DNA of 64,000 nt from Photobacterium jeanii (GCF_001650345.1 NZ_LVHF01000012.1:186001-250000), one strand, 5' to 3'. Counted from the stretch's first letter, positions 35,097 through 45,692 are shown. Notes: a model not told the origin generated them from the sequence alone. Program-made: numbers and translations.

Positions 35097-36929
35097 TTAT
35101 TTTACGTCGGCTCTGGCTATAGTTAGCGGCGGAATATCGACACTAGGTTGACGATTTGGTGTCTGAATTGACCCGTACAAGGTTTGATATAGTCCTTCTT
35201 CTTGTACTAACTCATCGTGCGTACCAGTTTGACTGAGTTTTCCATCCTCAAGTACGTAGATAATATCCGCTTGTTTCACTGCCGATAAACGGTGAGCCAC
35301 AATCAAGGTTGTCTTATCTTTTAAGAATAAGTTCAACGCTGTATGAAGGGCTGCTTCCGTTGCCGTATCCAGTGCTGAAGTTGCTTCATCTAAAATGACG
35401 AATTCTGGATTAGCTAAAATCATTCGGGCAATTGCTAAACGTTGTCGTTGACCACCTGAAAGGCGGATACCTTGACGTCCGATCTCAGTATCTAAACCAT
35501 CGGTTAGACGCTTGGTGACATCGGTCAGCTGAGCAATTTCTAATGCTTGCCATAGGGCATCATCATCGAAGTCTGCGCCTAAAGTGAGATTATGCCTTAA
35601 GGTGTCATTAAATAGAACGGGCTGCTGTAACACCACGGCCATTTTTTCGCGTAGTGCCTCGTAACTTACATCTTCTATCTTCTCACCGTTGATGCGAATG
35701 TTGCCAGAAGCTTTCTGATAAATCCCCAACAACAGCTGAATCAAAGTAGATTTACCACCGCCAGAAGCACCGACTAGCGCGACGCGTTTGCCAGCAGGGA
35801 TCGATAAGCTAAGTCCGCGTAGCACTTCTTTATCATCGTCATAAGAGAAGTGAACATTTTCAACATCAATGCTGAGTGCATGGTTAGGCTTAAATGGGTT
35901 AACCGTGGCAACAGGGCGAACCTCTTCTTCTAGCGCCATTAAGCCGTTCAAACGTTGCATCGCAGCCGAAGCGCTATACCACGCAAATTGGATACCGAGC
36001 AGTTCTTGAACTGGACTTAGCATGAACCATAAGTAGCCAAATACTGCAAACATTTGACCTATGGTTAAATCACTGAAGATCACCATGAGCATGGCCGCTG
36101 CGCGGAAAAGCTCAAAGCCAACTAGAAATAATAGGAAGGAAATGCGGCCCGCAGCTTCTGATTGCCAAGCGTATTTATCCGCACTGGTGCGGATATCCTT
36201 GGCATTTGATTTTAGCTGAGTGAGAAACTCACGTTCACGGTTAGCAGCACGTAATTGGTATAAGCCATCCAAGGTTTCGACTAAGCGTTGTTGGAACTTC
36301 TCAAACGCTTGGTTTTCCATCTTCTTAAGGTTCTTAACGCGACTGCCCATTAGGCGAGATGCGTAAACCACCACAGGGTTGACCAGTAAGATGAATAAGC
36401 CCAGCTCCCAGTTAAGCCACAATAGGATAGAGGCTGTACCAATGACGGTTAACAGACTGATTAAGAAACGACTAAGTGTATCACCAACGAACTTATCAAT
36501 AGTTTCGATGTCAGTGATAAGGTGAGATGTAATACCACCGCTGCCACGTTCTTCGTATTGACGCATGCTAATACGACCTAATTTGTCGATTAAACGTTGG
36601 CGTAATAAATAGGTGATATCTTTAGCGACCAAGGTAAATTGGCGGCTTTGTAGAATGTTTAACGCTTGGCTGATGATGCGCATAAGCACCACCATCACCA
36701 ATACAAGTACGATGTAGGCAGTCGCCCCTTGAAGTGAACTCGGCAAGAAGGTGTTTAAGAAGGCAATGCCGTCGGCTGGTTTATCAAGCAGCACTTCATC
36801 TACCATCAGCGGCATCAATAGCGGGATAGGGACGCTAACCAGTGTCGCTATGATTGCGATGATATTGGCAGTAATTAACCGTGGTCGGTGACGTTTTGCT
36901 TGCTTTAGTAGCCAAGACCAGTTAATCAT
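35097..36929 (-). CDS. ABC exporter, fused membrane and ATPase domains
   Basis: About 610 residues. Seen: six-helix type-1 exporter domain (about 15-305), then an ATPase domain with Walker A VGASGGGKSTL, Q-loop VLQQPVLFNDT, signature LSGGQRQRLAIARMI, Walker B FVILDEATSALD and H-loop VAHRLS. The family includes lipid, peptide and drug exporters working as dimers; the substrate is not evident. It interrupts the otherwise E. coli-like order letA - msrC - proQ - prc. Start unclear: ATG 36929 (MINWSW) chosen; GTG 36950 and TTG 36977 are in frame. Confidence 0.88.
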   Translation of the reverse strand: MINWSWLLKQAKRHRPRLITANIIAIIATLVSVPIPLLMPLMVDEVLLDKPADGIAFLNTFLPSSLQGATAYIVLVLVMVVLMRIISQALNILQSRQFTLVAKDITYLLRQRLIDKLGRISMRQYEERGSGGITSHLITDIETIDKFVGDTLSRFLISLLTVIGTASILLWLNWELGLFILLVNPVVVYASRLMGSRVKNLKKMENQAFEKFQQRLVETLDGLYQLRAANREREFLTQLKSNAKDIRTSADKYAWQSEAAGRISFLLFLVGFELFRAAAMLMVIFSDLTIGQMFAVFGYLWFMLSPVQELLGIQFAWYSASAAMQRLNGLMALEEEVRPVATVNPFKPNHALSIDVENVHFSYDDDKEVLRGLSLSIPAGKRVALVGASGGGKSTLIQLLLGIYQKASGNIRINGEKIEDVSYEALREKMAVVLQQPVLFNDTLRHNLTLGADFDDDALWQALEIAQLTDVTKRLTDGLDTEIGRQGIRLSGGQRQRLAIARMILANPEFVILDEATSALDTATEAALHTALNLFLKDKTTLIVAHRLSAVKQADIIYVLEDGKLSQTGTHDELVQEEGLYQTLYGSIQTPNRQPSVDIPPLTIARADVK

Positions 36930-37013
36930 TTGATTTGCAGAATCTTTCACTTTGATAATGATTCCTATTATTAACAAGGTGCGCCATTCTAGCGGCTAAA
37001 CAAGGAGTAGGCT

Positions 37014-37472
37014 ATGGAAAATAAACTTGCGTTTTATGAGCGCATTACGAAACAGGCTGTTGCCATCATTGAAGATGAATCCGATCTCATTGCTAACCTT
37101 TCTAATATTAGTGCTTTACTCAATATGGAGTTAGAGGATATTAATTGGGTCGGCTTTTATCTGCTGAAAGGCGAACAATTGGTTCTAGGACCATTTCAAG
37201 GCAAGGTCGCTTGCGTGCGCATTCCCGTAGGGCGAGGTGTATGCGGTACTGCGATTGCCGAAGATGCTGTACAGCGTGTCGAAGATGTTCACCAGTTCGC
37301 TGGTCATATTGCCTGTGATGTCGCAAGCAATTCTGAGATAGTGATCCCATTCCGAGTTGGCGGTGAATTGTACGGTGTACTTGATATCGACAGCCCTAGC
37401 TTGTCAAGATTTGACCAATTTGATGAACAGGGGCTGATTTCTTTGGTTGAAGGGCTACAAAAACACCTCTAA
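37014..37472 (+). CDS. msrC: Free methionine-(R)-sulfoxide reductase
   Basis: A 152-residue GAF-fold enzyme. Seen: the three family cysteines in KVACVRIPVGRGVCGTAIAED and GHIACDVAS, with DINWVGFYLL before and GELYGVLDIDSP after. It reduces free (not protein-bound) Met-R-sulfoxide with thioredoxin in the cytoplasm. Next to proQ and prc, as in E. coli (yebR). Confidence 0.94.
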   Translation: MENKLAFYERITKQAVAIIEDESDLIANLSNISALLNMELEDINWVGFYLLKGEQLVLGPFQGKVACVRIPVGRGVCGTAIAEDAVQRVEDVHQFAGHIACDVASNSEIVIPFRVGGELYGVLDIDSPSLSRFDQFDEQGLISLVEGLQKHL

Positions 37473-37583
37473 TTTAATGCTTTCGGTGGTTTTTCAACTT
37501 TAGGTAACTATAATAGCCCCAACTATTTCTTTTTGAACAAAGTACTAACAGCGAGACAGTCTCGCTTTATGTCAGGAAAATCC

Positions 37584-38228
37584 ATGGAAAACTCTGAAAA
37601 GTTAACGAACAGTAAAGAAGTAATTGCATACATTGCTGAGCGTTTCCCTAAATGTTTCTCTGTTGAAGGTGAAGCTAAGCCTCTTAAAATCGGTATCTTC
37701 CAAGATCTCGCTGAGCGTCTTAGTGATGACCCTAAAGTAAGCAAAACATTGTTGCGTACAGCTCTTCGTCAATACACTTCTTCCTGGCGTTACCTTCACG
37801 GTGCAAAACCTGGCGCTAACCGCGTAGACCTAGATGGCAACGATTGTGGTGAGCTAGAGCAAGAGCACATTGAACATGCTCAAAAAACGCTAGAAGAAAG
37901 CAAAGCAAAAGTACGTGCTCGTCGTAAAGAGCAAGCAGTTGCTAAAGCATCTGCTGCGAAAGAAGGTGCAGCTAAAGCGAAAAAAAATCGCACTAATTCA
38001 GCTAAACCAAAGAACACTAAACAAAAAACGACTAAGCTAGATAAAAAGCCTGCTGAATCTACTCGTGTTCTAGAAGCTAACGAAGTTGTTGTTGGCAAAG
38101 ACGTAAACGTGAACATGGGTTCAGGTAACATGCCGGCGACAATCGTTGAAATCAATAAGGACGATGTGCGTGTACGTTTAAGTAATGGTCTAACTATGGC
38201 TGTTAAAGCGGAGCACCTGCGTTCGTAA
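37584..38228 (+). CDS. proQ: RNA chaperone ProQ
   Basis: About 214 residues. Seen: N-terminal FinO-like RNA-binding domain ([62 protein letters not shown]), a Lys/Ala-rich flexible linker, and a C-terminal Tudor-like domain ([32 protein letters not shown]). Known: it binds structured sRNAs and mRNA 3' ends globally. AGGA six bases before ATG 37584 selects this start over an in-frame TTG at 37533. 17 bases before prc, so co-transcribed. Confidence 0.95.
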   Translation: MENSEKLTNSKEVIAYIAERFPKCFSVEGEAKPLKIGIFQDLAERLSDDPKVSKTLLRTALRQYTSSWRYLHGAKPGANRVDLDGNDCGELEQEHIEHAQKTLEESKAKVRARRKEQAVAKASAAKEGAAKAKKNRTNSAKPKNTKQKTTKLDKKPAESTRVLEANEVVVGKDVNVNMGSGNMPATIVEINKDDVRVRLSNGLTMAVKAEHLRS

Positions 38229-38245
38229 AGGAGAATGCTCGACGT

Positions 38246-40246
38246 ATGAAATGTCGATTCCGTTTCTCACTGATCGCTGCCGGCATGATGCTGGCAGCAT
38301 CAGCGCAAGCCCTAGAGGCTAAATACTCGTTAAGTGACTTGCCGCAGTTAGCCGCAGAAAAGCAACATGCAACCGCATCCAAGCGTATCGCATCACGTTT
38401 CACGCGTTCTCACTACAAGCAATTTGCACTTGATGATCAATTCTCAGCTGACATGTTTGACCGTTACGTCAAAATGTTAGACTTCAACCGCAGCTTCCTT
38501 ACTCAATCTGATATTAAGTCGTTTGAGAAGTGGGAAACTGAGTTTGATGACCAGCTTAAATCCGGCGACTCATCCGCTGCATTCTCTATTTTCAATACCA
38601 CTTTACAACGTCGATTTGATCGCTATCAGTACGCTTTAACACTGCTCGACAAAGAAATCACTTTCGATGCCGATGAAGACATTGTTATTGACCGTTCTGA
38701 ATTACCGTGGGCAAAAGACCGTAACGCGTTGAATGAAATTTGGCGTAAGCGTGTTAAATACGATGCGTTGAATCTCAAGCTTGCTGGTAAAGAGTGGAAA
38801 GAAATTAAAGAAACACTGGGTAAGCGTTACAACAATGCGTTGAAACGTTTAACACAGTCGCACAGCGAAGACGTATTCCAAATTTACATGAATGCGTTTG
38901 CGCGTGAAGTTGATCCGCACACTAGCTACTTGTCACCGCGTAATGCGGAACAGTTCCAGTCTGAAATGAACTTGTCGTTAGAAGGCATCGGTGCCGTGCT
39001 CCAAGTGGTAGACGATTACACGGTAATTCGTTCACTTGTTGCTGGTGGGCCGGCTTCTGCGTCGAAGAAACTGACAGCTGGTGACCGTATTATCGGGGTA
39101 GGGCAAGAAGGTAAAGAAATCGTCGACGTTATCGGCTGGCGATTAGACGATGTAGTACAGCTAATTAAAGGCCCTAAGGGCAGTAAGGTTGTATTACAGA
39201 TTTTGCCTGAAAGCAAAAACGCTAAAAGTTACGATGTCACAATTACACGCGACAAGATCCGTCTTGAAGATCGTGCCGTAAAATCGGAAGTGAAAGTGAA
39301 AGGCGGTAAGAAAATTGGTGTGATTGAAGTACCAAGTTTCTACGTCGGCTTAGCGGAAGACACCAAGAAAGAGTTGGCTAAATTAAATGACCAACAAGTT
39401 GACGGTGTTGTGATTGACCTTCGTAACAACGGCGGTGGTGCGTTAACAGAAGCGACAGCGCTGACAGGATTGTTTATTGAAGGCGGTCCGGTTGTACAAG
39501 TGCGTGATAGTTATGGTCGCGTGAAAGTGAATGGTGATTCTGATGATCGCGTTTACTTTGATGGTCCATTATCTGTACTGATCAACCGTTACAGTGCATC
39601 GGCATCTGAAATCTTTGCAGCAGCAATGCAAGATTACGGTCGCGCAGTGGTATTAGGTGAGCAGTCATTTGGTAAAGGCACAGTGCAGCAGCACCGTTCG
39701 CTCAACCATATCTATGATTTGTTCGATAAGCCATTGGGTCATGTACAGTACACAATTCAGAAGTTCTACCGCATTAATGGTGGCAGTACTCAGAATCTAG
39801 GTGTTGTGCCTGATATTCGCTTCCCAACTGCGATTGATCCTGCTGATACAGGTGAAAGCGTTGAAGATAATGCATTGCCATGGGATAGCATTAAACCTGC
39901 GGGTTACCAGAAAGTAGATAACTTCTCTGCAGTGCTACCTTCGCTAACGAAGAACCATGACAAGCGTATCAACAAAGACATGGAGTTTGGCTTCATTCTT
40001 GAAGATATTGCGAAGTATCAAGCTGAAAAAGATATCAAGACAATTTCTCTTAACGAGAAAAAACGTATTGCAGAACAAGACCAAGATGAAGCTGATCGTC
40101 TGGCTCGTTTGAACAAACGTCAAAAAGCCTTGGGTAAGAAGCCTTTTGCTACCATCGATGATGTGCCAAAAGACTATGAAGCACCTGATGCTTATCTTGA
40201 TGAAGCTGTAGCAATTACTGTGGATATGACTAATAGCCAAAGTTAA
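38246..40246 (+). CDS. prc: Tail-specific periplasmic protease Prc
   Basis: A 666-residue S41-family protease. Seen: signal peptide cleaved near AQALEA (residue about 23), PDZ domain (about 240-325), and the Ser-Lys dyad S452 (INRYSASASEIF) and K477 (EQSFGKGTVQ), at the same pre-protein numbers as E. coli Prc. It trims or degrades periplasmic substrates through non-polar C-termini, including peptidoglycan hydrolases and the lipoprotein penicillin-binding proteins. Good ribosome-binding site (AAAGGAG). Strong terminator follows. Confidence 0.95.
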   Translation: MKCRFRFSLIAAGMMLAASAQALEAKYSLSDLPQLAAEKQHATASKRIASRFTRSHYKQFALDDQFSADMFDRYVKMLDFNRSFLTQSDIKSFEKWETEFDDQLKSGDSSAAFSIFNTTLQRRFDRYQYALTLLDKEITFDADEDIVIDRSELPWAKDRNALNEIWRKRVKYDALNLKLAGKEWKEIKETLGKRYNNALKRLTQSHSEDVFQIYMNAFAREVDPHTSYLSPRNAEQFQSEMNLSLEGIGAVLQVVDDYTVIRSLVAGGPASASKKLTAGDRIIGVGQEGKEIVDVIGWRLDDVVQLIKGPKGSKVVLQILPESKNAKSYDVTITRDKIRLEDRAVKSEVKVKGGKKIGVIEVPSFYVGLAEDTKKELAKLNDQQVDGVVIDLRNNGGGALTEATALTGLFIEGGPVVQVRDSYGRVKVNGDSDDRVYFDGPLSVLINRYSASASEIFAAAMQDYGRAVVLGEQSFGKGTVQQHRSLNHIYDLFDKPLGHVQYTIQKFYRINGGSTQNLGVVPDIRFPTAIDPADTGESVEDNALPWDSIKPAGYQKVDNFSAVLPSLTKNHDKRINKDMEFGFILEDIAKYQAEKDIKTISLNEKKRIAEQDQDEADRLARLNKRQKALGKKPFATIDDVPKDYEAPDAYLDEAVAITVDMTNSQS

Positions 40247-40272
40247 TTGCGATAATTAGCAAATGAAGAATC

Positions 40273-40305
40273 AAAAACGGCACTGAATTCAGTGCCGTTT
40301 TTTTG
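40273..40305 (+). terminator. Terminator after prc
   Basis: AACGGCACTGAA / TTCAGTGCCGTT forms an almost loopless palindrome followed by TTTTTTTG. Confidence 0.88.
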
Positions 40306-40418
40306 TTTCAAAGATGAGATAGCGTCAACTAAGTTGTGATTTATCTCAAATTTTGATGCTCGACTCCGCAAAGACGACTAGGGTTTTAAGTAGGCGTTCG
40401 TTTTTATGAGGTCGGGCT

Positions 40419-41084
40419 ATGAAAGTATTTCTTATTGTAATTGCTTTTGTGTTTGGTGGCTGGAGTGTACAAGCTTCTGCCGATAAGCTCACAGAGTTCG
40501 ACTACCCATTATTGTTAGGTGATTGGTATTGGTTTAGTGCCAATGATGAAGGGATTGAAAGCGAAGGCGAAACCTACACAGCCATGAACATCAAGTTCAA
40601 ATCTAACTATGATTTCGTGGTGCGTTTGCTGCGTGCTGATGGCTCAGTCGATCAGTGGAAAGGCAAGTACGATATAGATGAAACCAACATTACTTTCCAC
40701 TCAAGTGACCAGCCTGAGCAACTTCATACCTACATGCTAAGTTACAACCAATTCATTCTTGATGGCGCTCGCTTTACCAAATTGGCACCCGAAAACCTAC
40801 CGGGTCAATGGCACGCTTCGCGTATTTCAGGTACTGACGTTGATGATCACATCACGGGGTTGTCTATCTTGTTACGTCCAGATTTCTTGTTCTCTGCGCA
40901 AGTGAAGGGCAGCAATGGCAAAATGAAAGAGCACCGTGGCATTTACTATATTGAAGACGACAGCATAGTGTTGTTGTACGAAGACGGTTTGCAAGAAAAC
41001 CAGTTCAAGTTAGGTTCCGATAATACTTTAACCCTGACCAACCAGCAGTTTGGGATGGAAGCGATTATGCAGCGTGAGTATTGA
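40419..41084 (+). CDS. Exported protein of unknown function with internal duplication
   Basis: 221 residues, not recognised. Seen: signal peptide (MKVFLIVIAFVFGGWSVQASA, about 21 residues), then two similar halves of about 95 residues, each opening with a G-(D/Q)-W element (LLGDWYWFSAND near 32; LPGQWHASRISG near 128) and rich in beta-strand patterns (MNIKFKSNYDFVVRLL, LSILLRPDFLFSAQVKG). The pattern is lipocalin-like, suggesting two small beta-barrel or sandwich units in the periplasm. Monocistronic with its own terminator. Confidence 0.6.
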   Translation: MKVFLIVIAFVFGGWSVQASADKLTEFDYPLLLGDWYWFSANDEGIESEGETYTAMNIKFKSNYDFVVRLLRADGSVDQWKGKYDIDETNITFHSSDQPEQLHTYMLSYNQFILDGARFTKLAPENLPGQWHASRISGTDVDDHITGLSILLRPDFLFSAQVKGSNGKMKEHRGIYYIEDDSIVLLYEDGLQENQFKLGSDNTLTLTNQQFGMEAIMQREY

Positions 41085-41127
41085 GATGTAATTCAGACCG
41101 ATAAGAGCTTTACGTTCTTCTATTTTG

Positions 41128-41160
41128 AAACCGAAGATCATTGATGATCTTCGGTTTTTT
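41128..41160 (+). terminator. Terminator after the duplicated-domain exported protein
   Basis: 13-bp arms AAACCGAAGATCA / TGATCTTCGGTTT with TTGA loop, followed by T-tract. Confidence 0.88.
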
Positions 41161-41177
41161 TGTACCTCTGAACCTGG

Positions 41178-41284
41178 GTTGTCGACAACAAAAGTGCAAT
41201 TATTAAATTTTTGTTGTCTATTTTATTGATATATCCAATATTGCTGACTATTGTTTGAACAATAAATGCTCAATTGTTGACAAT
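41178..41284 (+). promoter_or_regulatory. Cluster of three palindromes upstream of gntR-prp
   Basis: GTTGTCGACAAC (41178-41189), TATTGTT-TG-AACAATA (41249-41264) and ATTGT-TG-ACAAT (41273-41284) share TTGT/ACAA half-sites and fall just upstream of the regulator start at 41297. They are probably operators for the adjacent GntR-type protein, giving autoregulation. Confidence 0.55.
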
Positions 41285-41296
41285 GAGGTTTTAGAC

Positions 41297-42019
41297 GTGA
41301 GTAACAAGGTTAAGGAACTAACCAAGTCAGAAGATTTAACAGAGCGCTTAGTTGAAGCGATTGTAACGGGTGAATATATTGCGGGAAGTAAGTTGTCTGA
41401 AACCGAGTTAGCGCAACGTTTTGGGGTCAGTCGAGGACCGCTGCGTGAAGCTTTGATGCGGGTTGAGTCACTTAACTTGATTGAACGTGTACCGCATGTT
41501 GGAACGCGGGTGGTGAGTTTGAGCAGCGCGCATCTAGTCGAAATATACGCAGTGCGTGAAGCTCTAGAAGGCATGGCTGCTCGGCTGGCTTGTTTACATA
41601 TCACCGCTCAGGAGTTACTAGGTTTAGAGCAATTGTTGACAACCCACCAACAGCACATTGAACAAGTCGATGGCGCTTCTTACTTCCATCAGCATGGCGA
41701 CTTTGATTTTCACTATCGCATTATCAAAGCCAGTAAAAATAGCAAACTGATCCAGCTGCTATGCGATGAGCTTTATCACCTTCTACGTATGTACCGTTAT
41801 CAATCGCCACGTTCGCATTCTCGCCCTCATCAAGCGCTTCAAGAGCACGCTCAAATTCTTACAGCAATCCGTGAACGTGATGCTGAGTTAGCGGAACTTC
41901 TGATGCGCCGTCATATCATGCGTAGTCGTTTACTGCTAGAGCAACAATTAATCGAAGATGGTAATAACCTGAACGACGGTGAAGAAAAGCCCAGAAACAA
42001 AATATGGAAAAGGGCATAG
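41297..42019 (+). CDS. GntR-family (FadR/FCD) regulator of the prp operon
   Basis: About 240 residues. Seen: GntR winged helix (LSETELAQRFGVSRGPLREALMRVE) and a C-terminal all-helical FCD ligand-binding domain with the metal-ligand-like pattern FDFHYRIIKAS...H...RHIMRSR. GTG 41297 is preferred: GAGG lies eight bases upstream, whereas the upstream TTG 41255 lies within palindromic operator DNA. It is 22 bases before prpB, so it heads the operon and probably responds to a methylcitrate-pathway intermediate (inferred). Confidence 0.85.
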   Translation: MSNKVKELTKSEDLTERLVEAIVTGEYIAGSKLSETELAQRFGVSRGPLREALMRVESLNLIERVPHVGTRVVSLSSAHLVEIYAVREALEGMAARLACLHITAQELLGLEQLLTTHQQHIEQVDGASYFHQHGDFDFHYRIIKASKNSKLIQLLCDELYHLLRMYRYQSPRSHSRPHQALQEHAQILTAIRERDAELAELLMRRHIMRSRLLLEQQLIEDGNNLNDGEEKPRNKIWKRA

Positions 42020-42041
42020 AAAATGACAAGGAGAAAGTCTC

Positions 42042-42923
42042 ATGACCCCGGGAAAGCGATTTCGACTCGCGGTAACTGAAAACACCCCATTGCAGATAGT
42101 GGGAACCATTAACCCCTATTGCGCCATGATGGCTGAGCAAGTCGGGCATCAAGCGATTTATCTTTCAGGCGGTGGAATTGCCAATGCCTCTTATGGTTTA
42201 CCTGATTTGGGGATCACCACATTAAACGATGTGTTAGAAGATGTTCGCCGCGTTACTGCTGCGAGCCGTTTACCTTTGTTGGTGGATATTGATACCGGCT
42301 TTGGTGGCGCTTTTAATATTGCTCGCACCATCAAAGAGATTGAAAAAGCAGGAGCGGCTGCTGTTCATATTGAAGACCAAGTGGCGGAAAAGCGCTGTGG
42401 TCATCGGCCGAACAAAGCCATCGTCAGCCAGAGCGAAATGGTTGATAGGATCAAAGCTTGTGTCGATGCCAAAGTCGACTCTGACTTTGTGATCATGGCG
42501 CGTACCGATGCGCTTGCTGTGGAAGGGATGGATGCAGCGATAGAGCGAGCAATAGCCTGCGTTGAAGCCGGAGCCGATATGATTTTTCCCGAGGCGATCA
42601 ACACATTAGAGCAGTACCAAACCTTTGCCGCAGCGGTTGATGTGCCTATCTTGGCGAACATTACTGAATTTGGTCAAACGCCACTGTTTTCTTGCCAAGA
42701 GTTAGCTGAAAGTGGGGTTGATATGGTGCTCTACCCATTAAGTGCATTTCGTGCCATGAATCAAGCGGCTTTGAATGTGTATCAACATTTAAAAGCCGAT
42801 GGTCATCAGCGACAAGTCGTCGACAGTATGCAAACCCGAGAAGATTTATATCAATTCTTGGGCTATCACCAATATGAACAAACCTTAGATAAGTTGTTTG
42901 CTCAAAACCAATCTAAGAGTTAA
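42042..42923 (+). CDS. prpB: 2-Methylisocitrate lyase PrpB
   Basis: 293 residues of the isocitrate-lyase/PEP-mutase superfamily. Seen: [16 protein letters not shown], metal site [15 protein letters not shown] and the catalytic loop [10 protein letters not shown] (Cys119), all as in PrpB. It splits 2-methylisocitrate into pyruvate and succinate, the last step of propionyl-CoA oxidation. Second gene of gntR-prpBCD. Confidence 0.94.
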   Translation: MTPGKRFRLAVTENTPLQIVGTINPYCAMMAEQVGHQAIYLSGGGIANASYGLPDLGITTLNDVLEDVRRVTAASRLPLLVDIDTGFGGAFNIARTIKEIEKAGAAAVHIEDQVAEKRCGHRPNKAIVSQSEMVDRIKACVDAKVDSDFVIMARTDALAVEGMDAAIERAIACVEAGADMIFPEAINTLEQYQTFAAAVDVPILANITEFGQTPLFSCQELAESGVDMVLYPLSAFRAMNQAALNVYQHLKADGHQRQVVDSMQTREDLYQFLGYHQYEQTLDKLFAQNQSKS

Positions 42924-43017
42924 CCAAAGAGCTGAATCGAATAACTAAACCGATAGCAAGGCGAGTGTTGTACCTACTATATAAATAATTCAATAACGTG
43001 ATGAAAAGGAGTCTGCT

Positions 43018-44178
43018 ATGACTGTGTTAGCCGTAGCTGATCAAGAAAAGGAAAACCAAACTTTAGGTGGCGCAGGATTACGAGGTCAAAGCGCAGGTGT
43101 TACAGCGATCTGTACCGTGGGGAAAACGGGCACCGGATTGACTTACCGAGGCTATGACATCAGTGATCTTGCCCATCATGCAGAGTTTGAAGAAGTTGCG
43201 TACTTATTATTGAAGGGCAAGCTACCAACTCAGGCGGAGTTAGAGGCATATAAGCAGGTATTGATTGCTAAACGGGGTTTACCGGCAGCACTGAAAACAG
43301 TGTTAGAGGCGATTCCTGCCGACGCTCACCCAATGGATGTGATGCGAACGGGCTGCTCAATGTTAGGGAACTTAGATCAAGAACATGATTTCAGTCAGCA
43401 GCAGGATAAGACCGATACTTTATTGGCAATGTTTCCCGCCATCATTTGCTACTGGTATCGCTATAGCCACGATGGACTAAGGATAGACACGGAATCGAGT
43501 AAAGAACCATGTATCGGCGGTTATTTCTTAGAGATGCTCACCGGGCGAAGACCAAGCCCGCTTCATAAGAAAGTGATGCACTGCTCTTTAGTGTTGTATG
43601 CCGAGCACGAATTTAATGCATCCACCTTTGCGGGACGTGTATGCGCCTCGACCTTATCAGATTTACATTCTTGCGTGACGGCTGCAATTGGCACACTGCG
43701 AGGTCCACTTCACGGTGGCGCAAATGAAGCAGCGATGGATATGATTTCGCAATGGTTTAGCCCAGATGAAGCTGAGCAGGGCATTATGTTCATGTTGGAT
43801 AATAAAGAAAAAATTATGGGTTTTGGTCATGCCGTTTATCGGGAGTCAGATCCTCGTAATGCCTTAATCAAAGAGTGGGCTAAGCAGCTGTCAGAGGATG
43901 TGAAAGATCGTCACTTATATGCCGTTTCTGAGCGTGTCGAGCAGGTGTTAAAACGTGAAAAAGGGCTATTTGCAAATGCCGATTTCTTTCACGCATCGGC
44001 TTATCACTTCATGGGGATCCCGACCAAACTTTTCACGCCGATTTTTGTGATGAGTCGTTTAACTGGGTGGGCTGCACATATTTTTGAGCAGCGTGAACAT
44101 AATCGAATCATCCGTCCGAGTGCTGATTATGATGGCCCTGATCATCAAGACTGGCTACCAATCGACGAGCGTCAGTGA
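43018..44178 (+). CDS. prpC: 2-Methylcitrate synthase PrpC
   Basis: 386 residues of the citrate synthase fold. Seen: GLRGQSAGVTAICTVGKTGTGLTYRGYDI at the start, catalytic His segments GPLHGGANEAAM and MGFGHAVYRESDPR, and catalytic Asp region FANADFFHAS. It condenses propionyl-CoA with oxaloacetate. AAAGGAG precedes the ATG. Shorter N-terminus than housekeeping GltA, as normal for PrpC. Confidence 0.94.
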   Translation: MTVLAVADQEKENQTLGGAGLRGQSAGVTAICTVGKTGTGLTYRGYDISDLAHHAEFEEVAYLLLKGKLPTQAELEAYKQVLIAKRGLPAALKTVLEAIPADAHPMDVMRTGCSMLGNLDQEHDFSQQQDKTDTLLAMFPAIICYWYRYSHDGLRIDTESSKEPCIGGYFLEMLTGRRPSPLHKKVMHCSLVLYAEHEFNASTFAGRVCASTLSDLHSCVTAAIGTLRGPLHGGANEAAMDMISQWFSPDEAEQGIMFMLDNKEKIMGFGHAVYRESDPRNALIKEWAKQLSEDVKDRHLYAVSERVEQVLKREKGLFANADFFHASAYHFMGIPTKLFTPIFVMSRLTGWAAHIFEQREHNRIIRPSADYDGPDHQDWLPIDERQ

Positions 44179-44222
44179 ATCAATAAATAACAGTGACTTA
44201 TCTTAACGAATAGAAAGGAATC

Positions 44223-45677
44223 ATGATGAGTTTGAATGTGGATATGAATGAGCGTCCAGCGCCGGATGAGCTGTTAGTTGAAATTGCAGATTATGTCGAT
44301 AGTTATGAAATTCATTCGGCTGAAGCTTATAACACAGCAAGAAATTGTTTGATGGATACCCTAGGTTGCGGGTTATTGGCGCTACGTTTTCCTGAATGTA
44401 CCAAACACCTTGGCCCCATTGTGCCGGGCACCACGGTACAGCATGGTGCGCGAGTACCAGGGACGTCGCATGAATTAGACCCAGTAACAGCAGCGTTTAA
44501 TATTGGCTGTATCATTCGTTGGTTGGATTACAACGATACATGGTTAGCCGCAGAGTGGGGGCATCCATCAGATAACTTGGGCGGCATTTTAGCAACGGCA
44601 GATTACCTCAGTCGTGTCGCGGTATCGCAAGGCAAAGCTCCGCTGGCTATGCGTGATGTGTTAACTGCAATGATCAAAGCGCACGAGATCCAAGGCGTAT
44701 TAGCACTTGAAAATAGCTATAACCGCGTCGGCTTAGATCATGTGTTACTAGTGCGGGTAGCATCGACGGCTGTGGTCACTAAAATGTTGGGTGGCAGTCG
44801 TGAACAGATAATTGATGCGCTATCGCAAGCTTGGGTCGATGGTTGTGCAATGCGAACTTACCGCCATGCACCGAATGCTGGTTCTCGTAAATCGTGGGCG
44901 GCGGGGGATGCAACTGCTCGTGCGGTTCGACTAGCCATGATCACCATGAAAGGTGAGATGGGTTTACCGTCGGTATTAACTGCACCTGCGTGGGGATTTT
45001 ACGATGTTTTATTTGATGGTCAGCCATTTAAAGTGAACCAAGCTTTTTCATCATACGTGATGGAAAACGTGCTGTTCAAAATTTCTTTCCCTGCTGAGTT
45101 TCATGCTCAAACCGCCGTGGAATGTGCCGTCCAACTTCATGCGCAAGTGAAAGATCGCCTAGAAGAAATAGAGCGCATCGAAGTGACAACCCATGAGTCT
45201 GCTATACGTATTATTTCAAAAGTTGGTGAGCTCGCTAACCCCGCTGATCGCGACCATTGTTTGCAGTATATGATTGCGGTTCCCATGATTTATGGTGATT
45301 TAGTCGCCGAGCATTATGAAGATGCTTTCCACCATGCCGATAATCGCATTGATGCACTACGCGACAAAATGGTGATTCAAGAAGATAAGCGTTATAGCGC
45401 GGAATACTTGGAAGAAGACAAACGCTCGATTGCCAACGCGATTCAAGTGTTTTTCACTGATGGTACTCAAACTGAAAAAGTTGCGGTGGAATACCCAATT
45501 GGACACCGACGCCGTCGTGAAGAAGGTATTTCAGTGCTTGAGCGTAAGTTTATGGCGAACCTTAATACCCGTTTCCCAGCGGCAAAAAGCCAAGCCATTT
45601 ATGAGTTATGTTGTGATCAAGCCAAGTTAGAAGCAACGCCCGTTCATGAGTTTATGGCGTTTATGGTGATTAATTAG
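44223..45677 (+). CDS. prpD: 2-Methylcitrate dehydratase PrpD
   Basis: 484 residues matching E. coli PrpD along the whole length ([87 protein letters not shown]). It is the iron-sulfur-independent dehydratase. Many Vibrio carry acnD-prpF at this position instead, so this operon is of the E. coli type. No prpE follows; propionyl-CoA synthesis must be encoded elsewhere. Confidence 0.94.
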   Translation: MMSLNVDMNERPAPDELLVEIADYVDSYEIHSAEAYNTARNCLMDTLGCGLLALRFPECTKHLGPIVPGTTVQHGARVPGTSHELDPVTAAFNIGCIIRWLDYNDTWLAAEWGHPSDNLGGILATADYLSRVAVSQGKAPLAMRDVLTAMIKAHEIQGVLALENSYNRVGLDHVLLVRVASTAVVTKMLGGSREQIIDALSQAWVDGCAMRTYRHAPNAGSRKSWAAGDATARAVRLAMITMKGEMGLPSVLTAPAWGFYDVLFDGQPFKVNQAFSSYVMENVLFKISFPAEFHAQTAVECAVQLHAQVKDRLEEIERIEVTTHESAIRIISKVGELANPADRDHCLQYMIAVPMIYGDLVAEHYEDAFHHADNRIDALRDKMVIQEDKRYSAEYLEEDKRSIANAIQVFFTDGTQTEKVAVEYPIGHRRRREEGISVLERKFMANLNTRFPAAKSQAIYELCCDQAKLEATPVHEFMAFMVIN

Positions 45678-45692
45678 CACACTTAATTCTGG

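Noticed and set aside
35097..36929. MsbA lipid A flippase
   Set aside because: Domain order fits, but sequence landmarks are general for type-1 exporters and no lpxK neighbour is present.
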